64,000 bases of DNA, from contig CBFFRQ010000019.1 of NCBI GenBank assembly GCA_965644315.1, forward strand, positions 310,001 to 374,000. The letters are read 5' to 3'. The notes below the pieces were generated by a model. It did not search any database and was not told the origin of the DNA. It saw nothing but the letters and a program-made list of their open reading frames with translations. Origin of the DNA: Caecitellus pseudoparvulus (lineage: Eukaryota; Bigyra: Bicosoecida). Shown piece after piece: positions 1 to 10,592 of this stretch. Each line of letters begins with the position of its first letter. Within the stretch, counting starts at the first letter, position 1. Both the position numbers and the translations under genes were made by a program.

Positions 1-1447
1 TGAAGGGCGGCAGCTCCACCGAGGCCACCACCGCCGAGGCTGCTGCCACCCAGGCCAAGGGAGCTGCCGCCCAGCCCCATGCTGCTGCTCACTCCGCCCA
101 GCACGGACAGACCACCACCGAGTCCACCACTGCCAGTTGCAGCGCCAGTCGACGTGGGAAGTGTCGGAGCCGACGCGAGGGACACAATCTCGGCGTTATG
201 CAGGTCCTGAGCAAACCACTGCCAGAACTCCAGACAGACACGGAAGAGCTCAGCGTCTTCATGCACGCTGGTCATGGACACCAGGTGGCCCATGCCCATG
301 GCGAGTGCATCGCGGGTCGCAGGATTCTCCACCAGAGCAAGGTGGTGCCGGAAGAAGGAGGTCAGGAAGAGCCCGTAAAAGTACACGAACTGCTCAGCGG
401 CCTCGTCCCCCATCTGCAGGGCCTGCGTGTAAGTGTGCCCCAAATCCGTCCCTGGCGGGACGATCTTCAGCATGGCAGAGATTACCTGCCCAAACAGTTG
501 CAAGAAGACTTCGTTGTACTTGGGGTCGCTCAGAGCCGCCACTTCAGTCAGGCAACGCAGGGTGGGTACCCGGAAGTCTGCGGACGGCAGGTACTTCGTA
601 CACAAGCTCGTCAGCATCTGGGTCTCCATGATGTACACAACAGGAATCCAGGTCATGTAGTTCTGCAGGGTGTCCAGCGTCTGCACCAACAAGGAGGGTC
701 GCTGTGTCTTGCCCAGCACGGCATCGCACAGCTTGAAGATTTGGATGAACTGCTCGTTGAGGGCCCCCTTCAGCTCCTTCACCCGGTGTGCCAGCATGCT
801 GTCCTCTGAAAAGTCAAAAACGTCTTCGGACAGCATGGTCAAAATGCGCATGTTGTTCTCACAGAGCGTCTCAGAGCTATCGGAGGATTCCAAAATCTCG
901 GGGATGAAGTTGGGCCACTTCTGGGGCCAATCGCGCTTCACGATCTCCACAAGCACCCCGTTCAGCTTGCCGAGCAAGGTGCGCATGCTACGGTCAGCGA
1001 AGGACGCCTCATTGCCAGCTATGCCGACAATCTGCCTGACAATGTACGTTCGGAGAGCGTGCTGCTGCGGCTCTGGGATGGTCCCCCACCTAAACTTCAC
1101 AGTGCTCTCCAGGAGCTGCAGGCCGAAAAACCGTGTGGTAAGCTGAGACCCATTCTCATAGACTCTGTCAGCCCGCATCCAAGCATTGGGATGGTCCTGA
1201 AAGGCCATGATGACGTTCTTTGCGGCCTCGCGCTGCGAGCGGGGGGGGGGGGGGAGAGATTCACGAAGTGCACAAGCGCCAGGCGCGTGTTTCGCTGCCC
1301 TTGCTCAGCAGCACGCACAACGTCCTTAGCGGCAGTGGGATCTGACCCCAGCACGATAAGCTGCTCTAGTGCGGTCATGTCAAATTCTGCCTTGGAGAAG
1401 TCCAGCAGCTGCGCCCCGGCGGCTTGGATGGAGGCTACTGAGGCCAT
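1..1447 (-). CDS. XPO1: Exportin-1 (CRM1), 5' part of gene, runs off left edge
   Basis: Nuclear export receptor that carries leucine-rich NES cargo with RanGTP. Exon 1 is 1447-1319 and exon 2 runs from 1232 to the window edge; the intron 1318-1233 (86 bp) has a GTGCGT donor and a GCTCGCAG acceptor and joins in phase 0. The first ~450 residues are present. After a short N-terminus (QLLDFSKAEFDM) comes the importin-beta-like region with DHPNAWMRAD, FFGLQLLES and DWPQKWPNFIPEI, which match the CRM1 N-terminal HEAT repeats in order. Around residue 430 there is a Gly/Ser/Leu-rich insertion (positions about 1-110) that is unusual for the family. The splice join was chosen because it restores the conserved spacing before DHPNAW. 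The C-terminal two thirds lie outside the window. Assignment is from remembered family motifs. Confidence 0.88.
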
Positions 1448-2034
1448 GCTTGCACGGAATGTGAAACGCAACGGCAGAGTGTAAACAAGGCCACCAAGCC
1501 GCAAAGGCAGAGCCTGACAAGGAAATAAAGAAGCAAGCACAAGAAACGGATCCAAGCAACCAAAGGGGGCGCTTGAAAGGCCGAGAGCCTCGTTCTAGCT
1601 TGGAATCCGAGAAACCGCGTTGTGTTCACGCTGGCAGGCGAAACGCCACAGCACTGTGTGCGCAGGGCAGCTGAGGAGGAAAATGACAAGCGCACTGCGC
1701 AGGCTCTGACTAAAGTGCACCTGTAGCACATGTTCGTACACTGGCAGTTGGGGTTGTGCCGAGAATGTACGCTTGGGCCGAGAGGCGCCCTGGACGCCCA
1801 GCAAGCTTGCGCGCGCCGGTGTGCGAGTGGTCTTGAGCTGTCCTCGGCCGGGCAGGGCGCATGCTGCCACAGACGTTGCGCCACATTTGAGTCGTTGAAG
1901 TGCCAGCCAAGCACATGAAAAAAGGACGAGACAACTCAACAGCTCGAGGATCTTCGCTCCTACGCCAAAGCGCATTGCAGCCTGTGCTGTGGGCGTCCCA
2001 CCATCCGTCTCGCACGGCGATTGACGCTACGAAC
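1448..2034. other. Intergenic, divergent promoter region XPO1 / FkbM gene
   Basis: About 590 bp between two divergently transcribed genes. Open frames here are antisense or low-quality. No tRNA, repeat or clear core promoter was recognised. Confidence 0.5.
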
Positions 2035-3129
2035 ATGGCGCACTCGCAGCAGCCCCGCTATCGCTCAGTCTTCTCCGCACAAGGATGTGGCACGTACTCA
2101 GTGGCACTGGCATGCGCGGTGCTTGGATGCTTCGTCCTCAGCCAATGGGCTGGGCTGTCCCATGCCTCGTGGCTTTCAAAGCCTGCGTTGCCTGCGCAGG
2201 ACAACAGCGGCACCTGGAGCAGTCGTTCTCGGAGCCCGAATCAGCGCGATCCTACACTTGGTTCACTAAGGGCTACTGTTCCACCTTTCTCTGTCGCCCA
2301 TGAAAAGCAGGGCCACACAGACCCCAACTGCGACTGGCTCACAGTGCCGCCAGGTCAACAGATGACTGATGCGGAATTTGATGCTTTCTACTCCCCTGGC
2401 ATGGCAAGGGCCCAGTCAGGGGAAGACAAGTTGTTACTGGGGAGCATGCCAGGGCTTGTTGCTCGCACTGGTGCGGTGATTTTGGAGAGTGGTGCCTTGG
2501 ACGGCAAGCTCTACAGCACATCTTGGGCTTTCGAGAAGGCTCTCCATTGGACAGCCATTCACATCGAGGCAAATCCTCTGGTGTTTCAAAAACTGATGGA
2601 GAATCGCCCTCCTAGCGACAAGGTCACCAACATCCGTGCCGTCCTGTGTGATCGAGACCGGGAAGTGCACTTCGTGGACTGGGGCCGGGGGGTCGCGGCT
2701 GCCGGGGTGTGGGAGTTCATGACCGTCCCCTTCAGAAAGAGATTCTATCCTGATATTCCTCCCTTCTCGAGTGTACCGAGACCAACCAATCGAACTCGGG
2801 TCACTACAACACCCTGCAGGCCCCTTGGGGGCCTGCTCCCTCCAAGCCTCACCAACATCCACGTGTGGATTCTGGATTTGGAGGGTGGGGAGTTGGCAGT
2901 GCTTCGATCAACGGACTTCGACCAACTAAAGTTTGGAGTGATCGTGAAGGAGCTCTCAAGTGCCATGGCTATCGAAGCGAAAACCCGCATCTTGCTTGAG
3001 TCTCACGGGTACATCTGGGTCGGGAACTACGCTCGATCAGCCTGGTTTGTGAACGGATGCTTGAGGGCACAGGCAGCCCAGCTGAAGCAGAGACTGCAGT
3101 TGAAGCTGGCGCGCCAACACACACCTTGA
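2035..3129 (+). CDS. FkbM-family methyltransferase, predicted type II membrane protein
   Basis: Single-exon gene, 364 residues from the ATG at 2035, chosen because its context (AACATGG) is good; an in-frame ATG at 1900 would add 45 residues. A hydrophobic stretch near residues 15-35 (VALACAVLGCFVLSQWAG) looks like a signal anchor, so the enzyme probably faces the secretory lumen. The FkbM core is clear: ILESGALDGKLYST is the SAM-binding motif I (usually EIGAYDG), followed by HIEANPLVFQKL, and VWILDLEGGELAVL matches the conserved LDVEGxE motif. FkbM enzymes O-methylate sugars or other hydroxyls; the substrate cannot be read from sequence. Motif I has LES instead of the commoner VEI, but the overall order is intact. 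Confidence 0.82.
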   Translation: MAHSQQPRYRSVFSAQGCGTYSVALACAVLGCFVLSQWAGLSHASWLSKPALPAQDNSGTWSSRSRSPNQRDPTLGSLRATVPPFSVAHEKQGHTDPNCDWLTVPPGQQMTDAEFDAFYSPGMARAQSGEDKLLLGSMPGLVARTGAVILESGALDGKLYSTSWAFEKALHWTAIHIEANPLVFQKLMENRPPSDKVTNIRAVLCDRDREVHFVDWGRGVAAAGVWEFMTVPFRKRFYPDIPPFSSVPRPTNRTRVTTTPCRPLGGLLPPSLTNIHVWILDLEGGELAVLRSTDFDQLKFGVIVKELSSAMAIEAKTRILLESHGYIWVGNYARSAWFVNGCLRAQAAQLKQRLQLKLARQHTP

Positions 3130-3616
3130 CCAGACCCTGATCTTCAATGCTCAAAGCTCTGAGAAACCTCGGCAGTGGCACTGTGCTCAAGGCAGATGCT
3201 TGCGACTGCAACCTTGTCTCCGTCGGTTTCACGCCACAGTGCGGTTGAGGGCAGCAGCACAAGAGGGCAGCCCAAACAAAACGATGCCCCCACCTCCCCA
3301 CTGAGGATAGAGAGCCGTTAACAGCGACCCTCTTGGCCGTCTCTGCTCCCCCCCCATTGCTCTGCTTCGGGCGCATGTGCGGCGGATGCAACCGAAGTGC
3401 ATGAGGCACCTGCTCCGCGCTGAGGTTGGAATGTCAGAATAAAAAGAAAAGTCGCAGCGCAAAGGGTTACGGCAGATCTGATACCGTGCAGGCTGGGGGT
3501 GGCAGCAAAGTGTGATTGAAACAACCCACGCCTGCTTCGACAGTGGTTTGGTGTGTGCCGCAAGCCTTGCCGCGAAACCACCTCAAGCCCAGACCTGCCT
3601 GCCTGGGCCTGAAGCC
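3130..3616. other. Intergenic, upstream of hybrid histidine kinase 1
   Basis: About 490 bp with no recognisable gene or RNA. Part of it is open in the frame of the following gene (from 3512), so the true kinase start may be upstream of 3617. Confidence 0.4.
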
Positions 3617-6478
3617 ATGCACTGGCGCACAAGTTGTGCCGCCTACCCATGGCCCAAGCTTGCACAAACACTCCTCTGGCCATGCATCGTCTCCATCGTC
3701 GTCATCGGCGCGGCTGCAGCGTCCCGTGCAGGGCAGCAGGCGCGCAGTGAAACGCTGAGCAAGCTGACGGCACACCCAGTGGCGTACGTGACGTCTGACC
3801 TGACGGTGATGGCAGGTACGGGGATGTTTCTGTTGGGGCTCGGTTTTCTGGGTTTGGTGCCGGGTTGGGGTCAAATGGCGGGGGGCTCAAGGCGTGGGGG
3901 TGGCGATGGTGAGGCAGATGGTGCTCCGTCGAAAACCGACTCGCGTCTGGCAGTGTCACGGTCCCTGATCGCACGGTACTGGATGGTGGCAGGGGCTGCC
4001 TGCGTGAGTGCCGCGATCACGTTGGTGAATGAGGACCTGCAGCCGGTGACGACGGCGTCGGGCATTGTGTCCCGGGTGGTGGTTGGAAAGTCAGCGGCAA
4101 GCTTCATGCTGTTGACTGGGCCAATCATCATTTCACGGTTGGACCGGGAGGCGACGCGTGCGGAGCGAGGGGGTGTGGTGGGTGTGTTGCGGGGGTGGGG
4201 GCGAGTCCGGGAGGGCGTGCTGCACTGGGGCGTGTGGGTGTTCTTGTACGCAGTGTTTACAGTGATCCAAACCGGCGTCGTCGCGTGTGAGGATCGGGTG
4301 CTCGATCCTGCAAACATATTGTGTGTCATCGGGCATGAGCAACACAGGGACACCTTGCACACGATAGAGCTGTTTGTGCTGCTGGCTTGGCTGGTTCCGC
4401 GGGGTTGGACGCTGCAGAGCGATCTTATGCGTTCCTCCACCAGATCCATCGTCCCCATGGCGGCGTTGTCGATCATTTGCTCCCGCATCTTGGCCATTGT
4501 CTCTGGGGCAGATCCCTACGTCTTCACTGTCATGGCAAACTTACTTGGGGGTGTTGTTCTCGGAATTGCATTTCCGACGTCCGTGTACATCAACCTCCTG
4601 CTGGCCTCAGCCAACCGTGCCGCGTCCCTGCACTCCTTTCTGCGGTACATGTCCCATGAGGTACGAGTGCCGACAAGCGCCGCCATGCTGTCCCTGGAGG
4701 AGCTGGCGGGGCTGCTGGCAGAGGAGCGGGGGCGGAAGCAGGGCCAGGGTGGAGGTGGTAGTGGTGGTGGCGGAGAGGGGAGCGGGCGGTGGGCAGCTGG
4801 CGCGCTGCAGCCTGTGAAGCTGAAGCCGTTGGGCCCGAGCACATCCCCGCGGCTGGTCAGTGGCAGTGCACGGGATGTGGAGGGCGAGCAGAGTGCTACA
4901 CACAGCGTGGTGGTGCCGGTGCTGGGCAGCAGCGGTGGGGGCCACACGGAGGTGATCTCGGATGTGCGGACGGCACTGATGCACATCAAGGCGCTGATGG
5001 ACCGGACGTTGGACATGGCGCGTTTGGAGGCGGGGGCACAGCGACTGTACGGTGGGACGTTCGGCCTGGGTCCGTGGTGGAGTGGCATGGGTCGGCTGGC
5101 GCAGCCGTCGTTCCATGCGGCCGGCGTGTCATTGTCGTTCGGGGGTATGGTGGGTAGCGTGGGTAAGGGCGTGGCGTACGGGGACAGCATGCGCATCCAG
5201 CAGGCGGTGATGAACCTGATGGACAACGCGGCGAAGTACACGCCTCGGGGTGGGAGTGTGCATGTGCGTGTGCGTGTGGAGGAGGAGGCGGAGGTGGGCG
5301 TGGGGGGTGTTGTGGCGGGGGGCAGTGGTGAGTCAGGTGGGGAGGCTGTGCGGGGGTGTGGTGGAGTGTGTGGTGTTGGAAGTGTGGGTGGGGGTGGCAG
5401 CACAGGTGAGGGGCTGGGTTTGAGGAGTCCGGGTGTGGAGGAGGGTGTGAGCGGCGGCGGGGGCGGTGCTTGGGTGGCCCACCAGTTGCGTGTGGAGGTG
5501 GAGGACGATGGTCGTGGGATGACACCCGAGGAGCAGGCGGGCATCTTTGTGCCGTTTTCCCGGCTGCACACGGGGGAGGAGGGGACGGGTTTGGGCTTGA
5601 ACATCTCCAGGCGTGCGATGGTGCTGCACGGTGGGGGCTTGTCGGTGTCCAGTGAGGGTCTGGGGCATGGCACGACCTTCACATTGACGGCACGTGTGTG
5701 GTTGTGGCGGGGTGCAGCAGGTGGCATGGAGGCGGCGCCTGGTGTGGCGGGGTCGGTGGGTGGTGTATTGTCCAGTGGCACAGCGTCGGCAGGGCGTGAT
5801 GTGGCGGGGGAGGGCGAGTGTGAGAGCGATGGGGGCACAGGCGTGGTGCTGTCTGGGTGTGCCAGCGCCCCTGTGGGTGTGGGTGGGGGGGGTGCTGTGG
5901 GGAGCAGCAGCATGCATTTGTTGGTGGTGGACGATGATGCGACGACACGGCGTGCATTGACCCGTCTGCTGCGTCGCCGGCTGCGTCCAGCGTCTGTGGT
6001 GGCTGTGAGGGATGGGCGTGCAGCGGTGGAGTACGTGTTGGCTCGTCTTGGTGGTGGTGGCGGCAGTGGTGGCGGGGCACGCGTGGCACCAGAGCCAGGG
6101 AGGCTGTACGAGGTGGATGACAGTGGGAGCAGTCGGCAGTTGGTGCCAGCGGGCGGGCGGGATGTGTCAGAGTCAAGCGAGGGCAGCGGCGGTCGTGTTC
6201 AGTGTGGGGGCACGTTGCCCACCCACATCACGCTGGACAATGCGATGCCCCGCATGACTGGTGTGGAGGCTGCCCGGGCAATGCGTGGCGCGGGGTATGG
6301 GGGGCGTGTGGTGGGTTTGACGGGGAATGCGGTGCAGTCGGATCGCGACGAGTTTATGCGTGCTGGGGCGGATGTGGTGCTGACGAAGCCGGTGGATGGG
6401 CGTGGGTTGAGCGAGGCGTTGTTGGGGGGGGGTGAGGAGGTTGGTCAGTGGCTGCAGCGGCAAGGGACCATCGCGTGA
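3617..6478 (+). CDS. Membrane-bound hybrid histidine kinase 1 (7TM-HisKA-HATPase-REC)
   Basis: Intronless gene; 953 residues from the ATG at 3617, 988 from an upstream ATG at 3512. Numbering here uses 3512. The N-terminal ~370 residues hold about seven hydrophobic segments with no recognised sensor domain. The DHp box is RYMSHEVRVP with phospho-acceptor H382. The ATP lid follows: N box MNLMDNAAKYT, G1 VEDDGRGM, F box FVPFSRL, G2 GTGLGLNIS. A C-terminal receiver has the acidic pair VVDDD, acceptor D909 in TLDNAMPRMTG and the invariant Lys in LTKP. Long Gly/Ser-rich linkers interrupt the DHp, ATPase and receiver regions. All catalytic residues are present, so it should autophosphorylate and pass phosphate to its own receiver. 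The input signal is unknown. A second kinase of the same layout lies at 38401-41913. Confidence 0.85.
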   Translation: MHWRTSCAAYPWPKLAQTLLWPCIVSIVVIGAAAASRAGQQARSETLSKLTAHPVAYVTSDLTVMAGTGMFLLGLGFLGLVPGWGQMAGGSRRGGGDGEADGAPSKTDSRLAVSRSLIARYWMVAGAACVSAAITLVNEDLQPVTTASGIVSRVVVGKSAASFMLLTGPIIISRLDREATRAERGGVVGVLRGWGRVREGVLHWGVWVFLYAVFTVIQTGVVACEDRVLDPANILCVIGHEQHRDTLHTIELFVLLAWLVPRGWTLQSDLMRSSTRSIVPMAALSIICSRILAIVSGADPYVFTVMANLLGGVVLGIAFPTSVYINLLLASANRAASLHSFLRYMSHEVRVPTSAAMLSLEELAGLLAEERGRKQGQGGGGSGGGGEGSGRWAAGALQPVKLKPLGPSTSPRLVSGSARDVEGEQSATHSVVVPVLGSSGGGHTEVISDVRTALMHIKALMDRTLDMARLEAGAQRLYGGTFGLGPWWSGMGRLAQPSFHAAGVSLSFGGMVGSVGKGVAYGDSMRIQQAVMNLMDNAAKYTPRGGSVHVRVRVEEEAEVGVGGVVAGGSGESGGEAVRGCGGVCGVGSVGGGGSTGEGLGLRSPGVEEGVSGGGGGAWVAHQLRVEVEDDGRGMTPEEQAGIFVPFSRLHTGEEGTGLGLNISRRAMVLHGGGLSVSSEGLGHGTTFTLTARVWLWRGAAGGMEAAPGVAGSVGGVLSSGTASAGRDVAGEGECESDGGTGVVLSGCASAPVGVGGGGAVGSSSMHLLVVDDDATTRRALTRLLRRRLRPASVVAVRDGRAAVEYVLARLGGGGGSGGGARVAPEPGRLYEVDDSGSSRQLVPAGGRDVSESSEGSGGRVQCGGTLPTHITLDNAMPRMTGVEAARAMRGAGYGGRVVGLTGNAVQSDRDEFMRAGADVVLTKPVDGRGLSEALLGGGEEVGQWLQRQGTIA

Positions 6479-6657
6479 ACGGAAAAATACATCTACTTTT
6501 CATTTCTCACCTTTTAGTTTCGCATGTGAGTCTTGGCGGCGCATCCGGATTCGCTCGCCTCTCACCTTCTCGACGGTGGGTAAACCCGGCCCAGTTGTGG
6601 TGTGTGTGAAGTCGATTTCCGCGAGGAGCTCGGTCGGCTCAAGTCGAGCACTTCCAC
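6479..6657. other. Short intergenic spacer
   Basis: About 180 bp between the kinase stop and the transporter start. Nothing recognised. Confidence 0.4.
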
Positions 6658-8728
6658 ATGGCGGGTACTCACAAGGGTTTTTCGTACTGGATTGCAGTGT
6701 GCTTCACGATCAATCTGATCATCGGTGAGTACTCTGCAGGCTGAGCTTGCCCTCAAGTCACGCTGCCTGGTGCAACGGTAGTGCCTCACGAAAGCACGAA
6801 CTTCTGGCTGAGCAGGTGGAGGAGTGCTGACGATTCCTCACGCAATTGTGAGCTCTGGAATGCTGCTGGGGCCTATTTTGCTCACTGCTATGATATATCT
6901 GTGCAATGTGGCCAAGGATTGGCTGCTCGAGTCGCTGGCTCGTGCAGAAGTTCTGCTCGGCAATCCCCCGAAGGCTCCTGGCCCGTTGCAGTTGCGCAGG
7001 CGAGTTCTGGAGGTCACAGAGCTCGCGAAAGTCGTGTGCGGTGATACGTTTCGCAACGCGTACATGACAGTGGTTGGATTGTGGACACTTGGGACTTTGT
7101 GGAGCTTCGCTGCTGTTTTCTCTGCTTCCTTGGCTGCCCACATCCCCGTCGTCTTCTTGGCGGCACCTCACAACAAGCCTTGCAACATCAACGAGCTGGG
7201 GGACGAGTGTAAGCCGCAGTACCTAGTCTTCCTGGCGGTGTTTGCCATAATCGTCGTGCCTTTGACCCTCATGGACATGCGAGAGCAGGTTGCTGTGCAG
7301 GTGATCATGGCTGCTGGCCGTGTGGTCCTGCTGGTGGCCATGGGTGCCACAGTGGTGGCCGCCTGGGCTTGCGATGGCGTCGCCTTCGCCATCACTGCGC
7401 AGGAGGATGGAGGCCCACCGCCGCTTTTCGGCACGGTCGCCAACTTCGGCGGGCTTGGGGTGCTCATTCCCATTTCTGTGACAGCCGCTGCGTTTCACCA
7501 GGCTATTCCCAGCGTCACCCGAGCGACTGCCAAGAAGCGCCAGATGGGCTCCATTCTCACATCTGCCTTTATCGTAGTGGGGACGTGCTACGTTGTCTTT
7601 GGTGTGCTGCTAGCTCTGTACTTCGGTCATGATGTTGAGGCGCAGGCAACGCTCATGTGGCAGGGATACAAGGGGTGTGCAGCCAGCGCCGATGACGAGC
7701 CGAGTGATTTCGCCAAGGCCATCACGTTGTTTGTGCTGTTGTTCCCGGCCATGGATGTCGCCTCAGCGTTCCCCTTGTCGGGGATCGCTCTGGCGAACAA
7801 CCTGCTGGGCCTGTTTTTCCCCACGGAGGAGTACGAGGATGAGGAAGTTGACGAAGCTGAAGACGATGGTGGCGATGAGGGAACCACAGGAAACGCAACC
7901 CTGTCATCAGCTGGTGCGGCAGCCCCACCACGCCCTTGCACGCCGGACGCGCCGCTTGTGGCTTCGACAGAGGCCCCTGACTACGGAGCTACATCCGGAG
8001 GCAGCACTGACGGCACTGCCGAGTCCGCGTCAAGCACTAGCGCTTCCCTGCTGGAAAGTGATGCTGCTCCAGCAGGCGAGGGAGGCACTGATGCGCTTGA
8101 CGTTGCAGTTCCCCCTGCTCCTGCTCCTGAGCCTGCGAACTCCCAGGCACCACACTGGGCACACTGGGCTGCCAAGTTAGCAGCAGCTTTGCCACCACTG
8201 GTGGGCGCTGCCATCGTGACACAGCTTGACCGTATCGTGGAGGTAACAGGGACGTTGGCTGTCTTCATGGTGTACACCGCTCCTGCTATCATGGCTTATG
8301 CATCGCACGGGGCCATTCTCCGGCAGGGGCAGCACGGTGAAGGTGTCTTTTGGTGGGCTGTCACGCCACCCCGTACCGGCGTGTGTTGTTCGGGGCGACG
8401 TACAAGAGGCAAATCATACACACAGCTGACATCTCCCAAGCCTGGAGATCAGTCTGTGAACGGGAAGGCACCCGAAGCACCCTCCGCGCCGAGCAAGTGC
8501 ACCCTGGCGCACCGTATGTTTGTGCTCGCTGCGTGTGGCAGCCGTGGCTTCGAGAACCACCCAGCTCAACAAGAAGCGAGTGCAGAGACATTGTATTCAC
8601 CCATGTGCGCTGGGGCAACGTGGAAGGCTATTTGGGCGTATGTGCCCGGAGTTGTGGCAGTCGGATCAGTGGGTCTGTGGGCCATTGTGCTGGGCCTGGT
8701 AGTGGGGTCGTGGTCTGGGGGCGCATAA
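6658..8728 (+). CDS. Amino acid/auxin permease (AAAP) family transporter
   Basis: Two exons, 6658-6724 and 6816-8728, joined across a 91-bp GTGAGT...GAGCAG intron in phase 1; 659 residues. The splice rebuilds the first-helix signature INLIIGGGVLTIPHA, diagnostic of AAAP proton-coupled amino acid carriers (SLC32/36/38 and plant relatives). Roughly ten to eleven hydrophobic helices follow. A long acidic, Ala/Ser-rich loop (about 7820-8150) sits between helices in the C-terminal half, and a last helix lies near the C-terminus (AIWAYVPGVVAVGSVGLW). The gene converges on the transporter at 8807 with 78 bp between stop codons. Substrate and membrane are not predictable from sequence. Confidence 0.78.
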
Positions 8729-8806
8729 GCACGCTGACATTGTCCATGGGGCCTTGAAGAGCAAGAGGGGTTCTTGCAGCCATTGGAACTGGCTCCCCAA
8801 GGACAC

Positions 8807-10216
8807 TCACGCTCCGCTGGAGCACGGCATGCGCACGTCATGCTCCAAGCACCAAGCTGCACATCGGCCTTGGCGGCTGGAGCGAGGACAGCAGCCGCAA
8901 ACAGAAGCATCGACTGGATCCTTGGCTGGTTCACCTTGTGGGATGGAAGCCAGTGGTGTCTTGAGCTCACTGAGGGGGTGCTGCTGCTGTGGCGTGGCTG
9001 GGGCGATGCTGACGGCAACCACCGCGACTGCCGCCAAGCAAATGCCTGCAATTTGAGGTGCCATGACAGGCATGTGCAAGAATGCATACCCGATGATGGC
9101 AGGGATGATGCCATACATGCTGACAAAAGGGACGTACTCGTTGATGCTGGCGATCTGCCCCAACACAACGAACCCGAGCCAAGACGTCACACCCACGAAG
9201 TTCATCCCCAACATGATCCAGGAGTACTCAGACATTTCAAGTGGGAGATCACGCCCTGCTTCGCCGAATACAAGCAGCAAGGCACACACTAGCGCTGCTA
9301 CAAGCTGCCCGGCACCAAAGGACAAGGCAACGTACGCTCGGCGGAGGCGCCGACCGCCCTCGACTGAAAGCACGTCCAGCAGCCCAAACCCAAATATCAA
9401 CGCGAGGCCGAGCAGGATTGGGACGATTGTGCCATTTAGGAGGCTCTGCTTGCCAGAGCTTGAGCTCTCGCCGTTTTGAGCACAGCCAAGCAGGACGACA
9501 GAGAGTGCCGAGAGGGCGATGCCCGCAAGGCGCAACGGTGTCCGTGCTTGCCCCTCCACAACAAGGCCGTACGTCATGGTGACGGCAGAATGCAGACCAA
9601 CAAGCGGACCGAACAAGCCGACGTTTCCCATTTGGTTGGCGTAAATGAACGTCCAGTTCATGACGACCTGCCCAATGCCCGTAAGTGCAGGCCACACGAT
9701 GACAGGCACTGTGATGCAGCCAAGAAGAGGAGCCGGGGGCTGGCTCTCCTGGGCTGGAGCATCGAGGGCTGGCACCGCAGCAAAGATACTAGCAATGACC
9801 CATGCCCCTGCGACCCGGCCTAGCGCCAGGAGGAGGGTGCCCTCAGTCACCGACAAGCCCGCGTGGGAGGTGGCGATGCCGTTCACATACAGGCCGATGC
9901 CGAGTAGCATGGTGACGTACACGATCAGGAGGGGCTTGCCATACTGGGCCAGGGCAGACTTTGCCATGGGGGGTGACAGTGGCGGGGATCCCGTGATGGG
10001 GTCCAGTGGAGGGGGCAGGATGGGGAACTGGGTCGGCAAAACAGCCGGGCTGGCATCCACTGAGTGCCATCGGGCCCTGGCGAAATCCGGGGAGCTGCTG
10101 TCACTGAACACCGATGCGGACACACTGCGCACTGGTGCCTGCAGTGCGGCAGCCCCGGGGCCCACTTGCAGCCCAAAGGAAGTCAGGCTGCCAGCGTCGG
10201 GGGATTTGGCTTGCAT
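8807..10216 (-). CDS. DMT-superfamily-like multipass transporter
   Basis: Intronless reading frame with 469 residues from the ATG at 10216; an in-frame ATG at 10294 adds an Arg/Ala-rich 26-residue leader that could be an organelle-targeting peptide, so the start is open. About ten hydrophobic segments are arranged as two halves, with a loop (NGESSSSGKQ) between the fifth and sixth, as in drug/metabolite transporters. Examples of helices are VYVTMLLGIGLYVNG and LLGLALIFGFGLLDVL. No clear EamA, nucleotide-sugar or triose-phosphate signature was recognised, so the subfamily is not assigned. The C-terminal tail is Cys-rich (CGCC) and of unknown role. Confidence 0.55.
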   Translation of the reverse strand: MQAKSPDAGSLTSFGLQVGPGAAALQAPVRSVSASVFSDSSSPDFARARWHSVDASPAVLPTQFPILPPPLDPITGSPPLSPPMAKSALAQYGKPLLIVYVTMLLGIGLYVNGIATSHAGLSVTEGTLLLALGRVAGAWVIASIFAAVPALDAPAQESQPPAPLLGCITVPVIVWPALTGIGQVVMNWTFIYANQMGNVGLFGPLVGLHSAVTMTYGLVVEGQARTPLRLAGIALSALSVVLLGCAQNGESSSSGKQSLLNGTIVPILLGLALIFGFGLLDVLSVEGGRRLRRAYVALSFGAGQLVAALVCALLLVFGEAGRDLPLEMSEYSWIMLGMNFVGVTSWLGFVVLGQIASINEYVPFVSMYGIIPAIIGYAFLHMPVMAPQIAGICLAAVAVVAVSIAPATPQQQHPLSELKTPLASIPQGEPAKDPVDASVCGCCPRSSRQGRCAAWCLEHDVRMPCSSGA

Positions 10217-10592
10217 GGTGCAGCGGCGAAGCCAGGCAGGCTGGCGGCACCGAAGCTGCGCGGCGGCGGCCAATGCCTGACGGGCAGAACACAAGTGTTG
10301 TAGAGGTAATTAACCTGTTTGGAAGCTGCCAGAAATGAGGGCACTCAAAGCTCTCGCTCGAGCGCGCAAAAAGCCACGGTCCACTTGGGCCGGCTCCTGG
10401 CGCCTGGTGCAGTGCACTTGCCAAGGCTAGCACAAGCCGGGCCAGATGCAGGGGTGTGTTCTGCGCACATCGCACACAACTCCGACTATGTACACTGCAC
10501 CTGGTGGTGTTAATGTCTTGTTTTGTGTCGCAGAACCGCATCAGTCGACAGCTGCTGCCTGCCAGCGCCAGACGCCGACAGCATCGTACACC
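10217..10592. other. Divergent promoter region, transporter / BCKDH E1-alpha
   Basis: About 375 bp between divergent starts. No gene recognised; may include the upstream start of the transporter. Confidence 0.4.

Noticed and set aside
4516-5913. 465-codon minus-strand frame inside kinase 1
   Set aside because: Pro/Ser/Thr-rich shadow created by the G/T-rich coding strand; the plus frame has complete kinase motifs.
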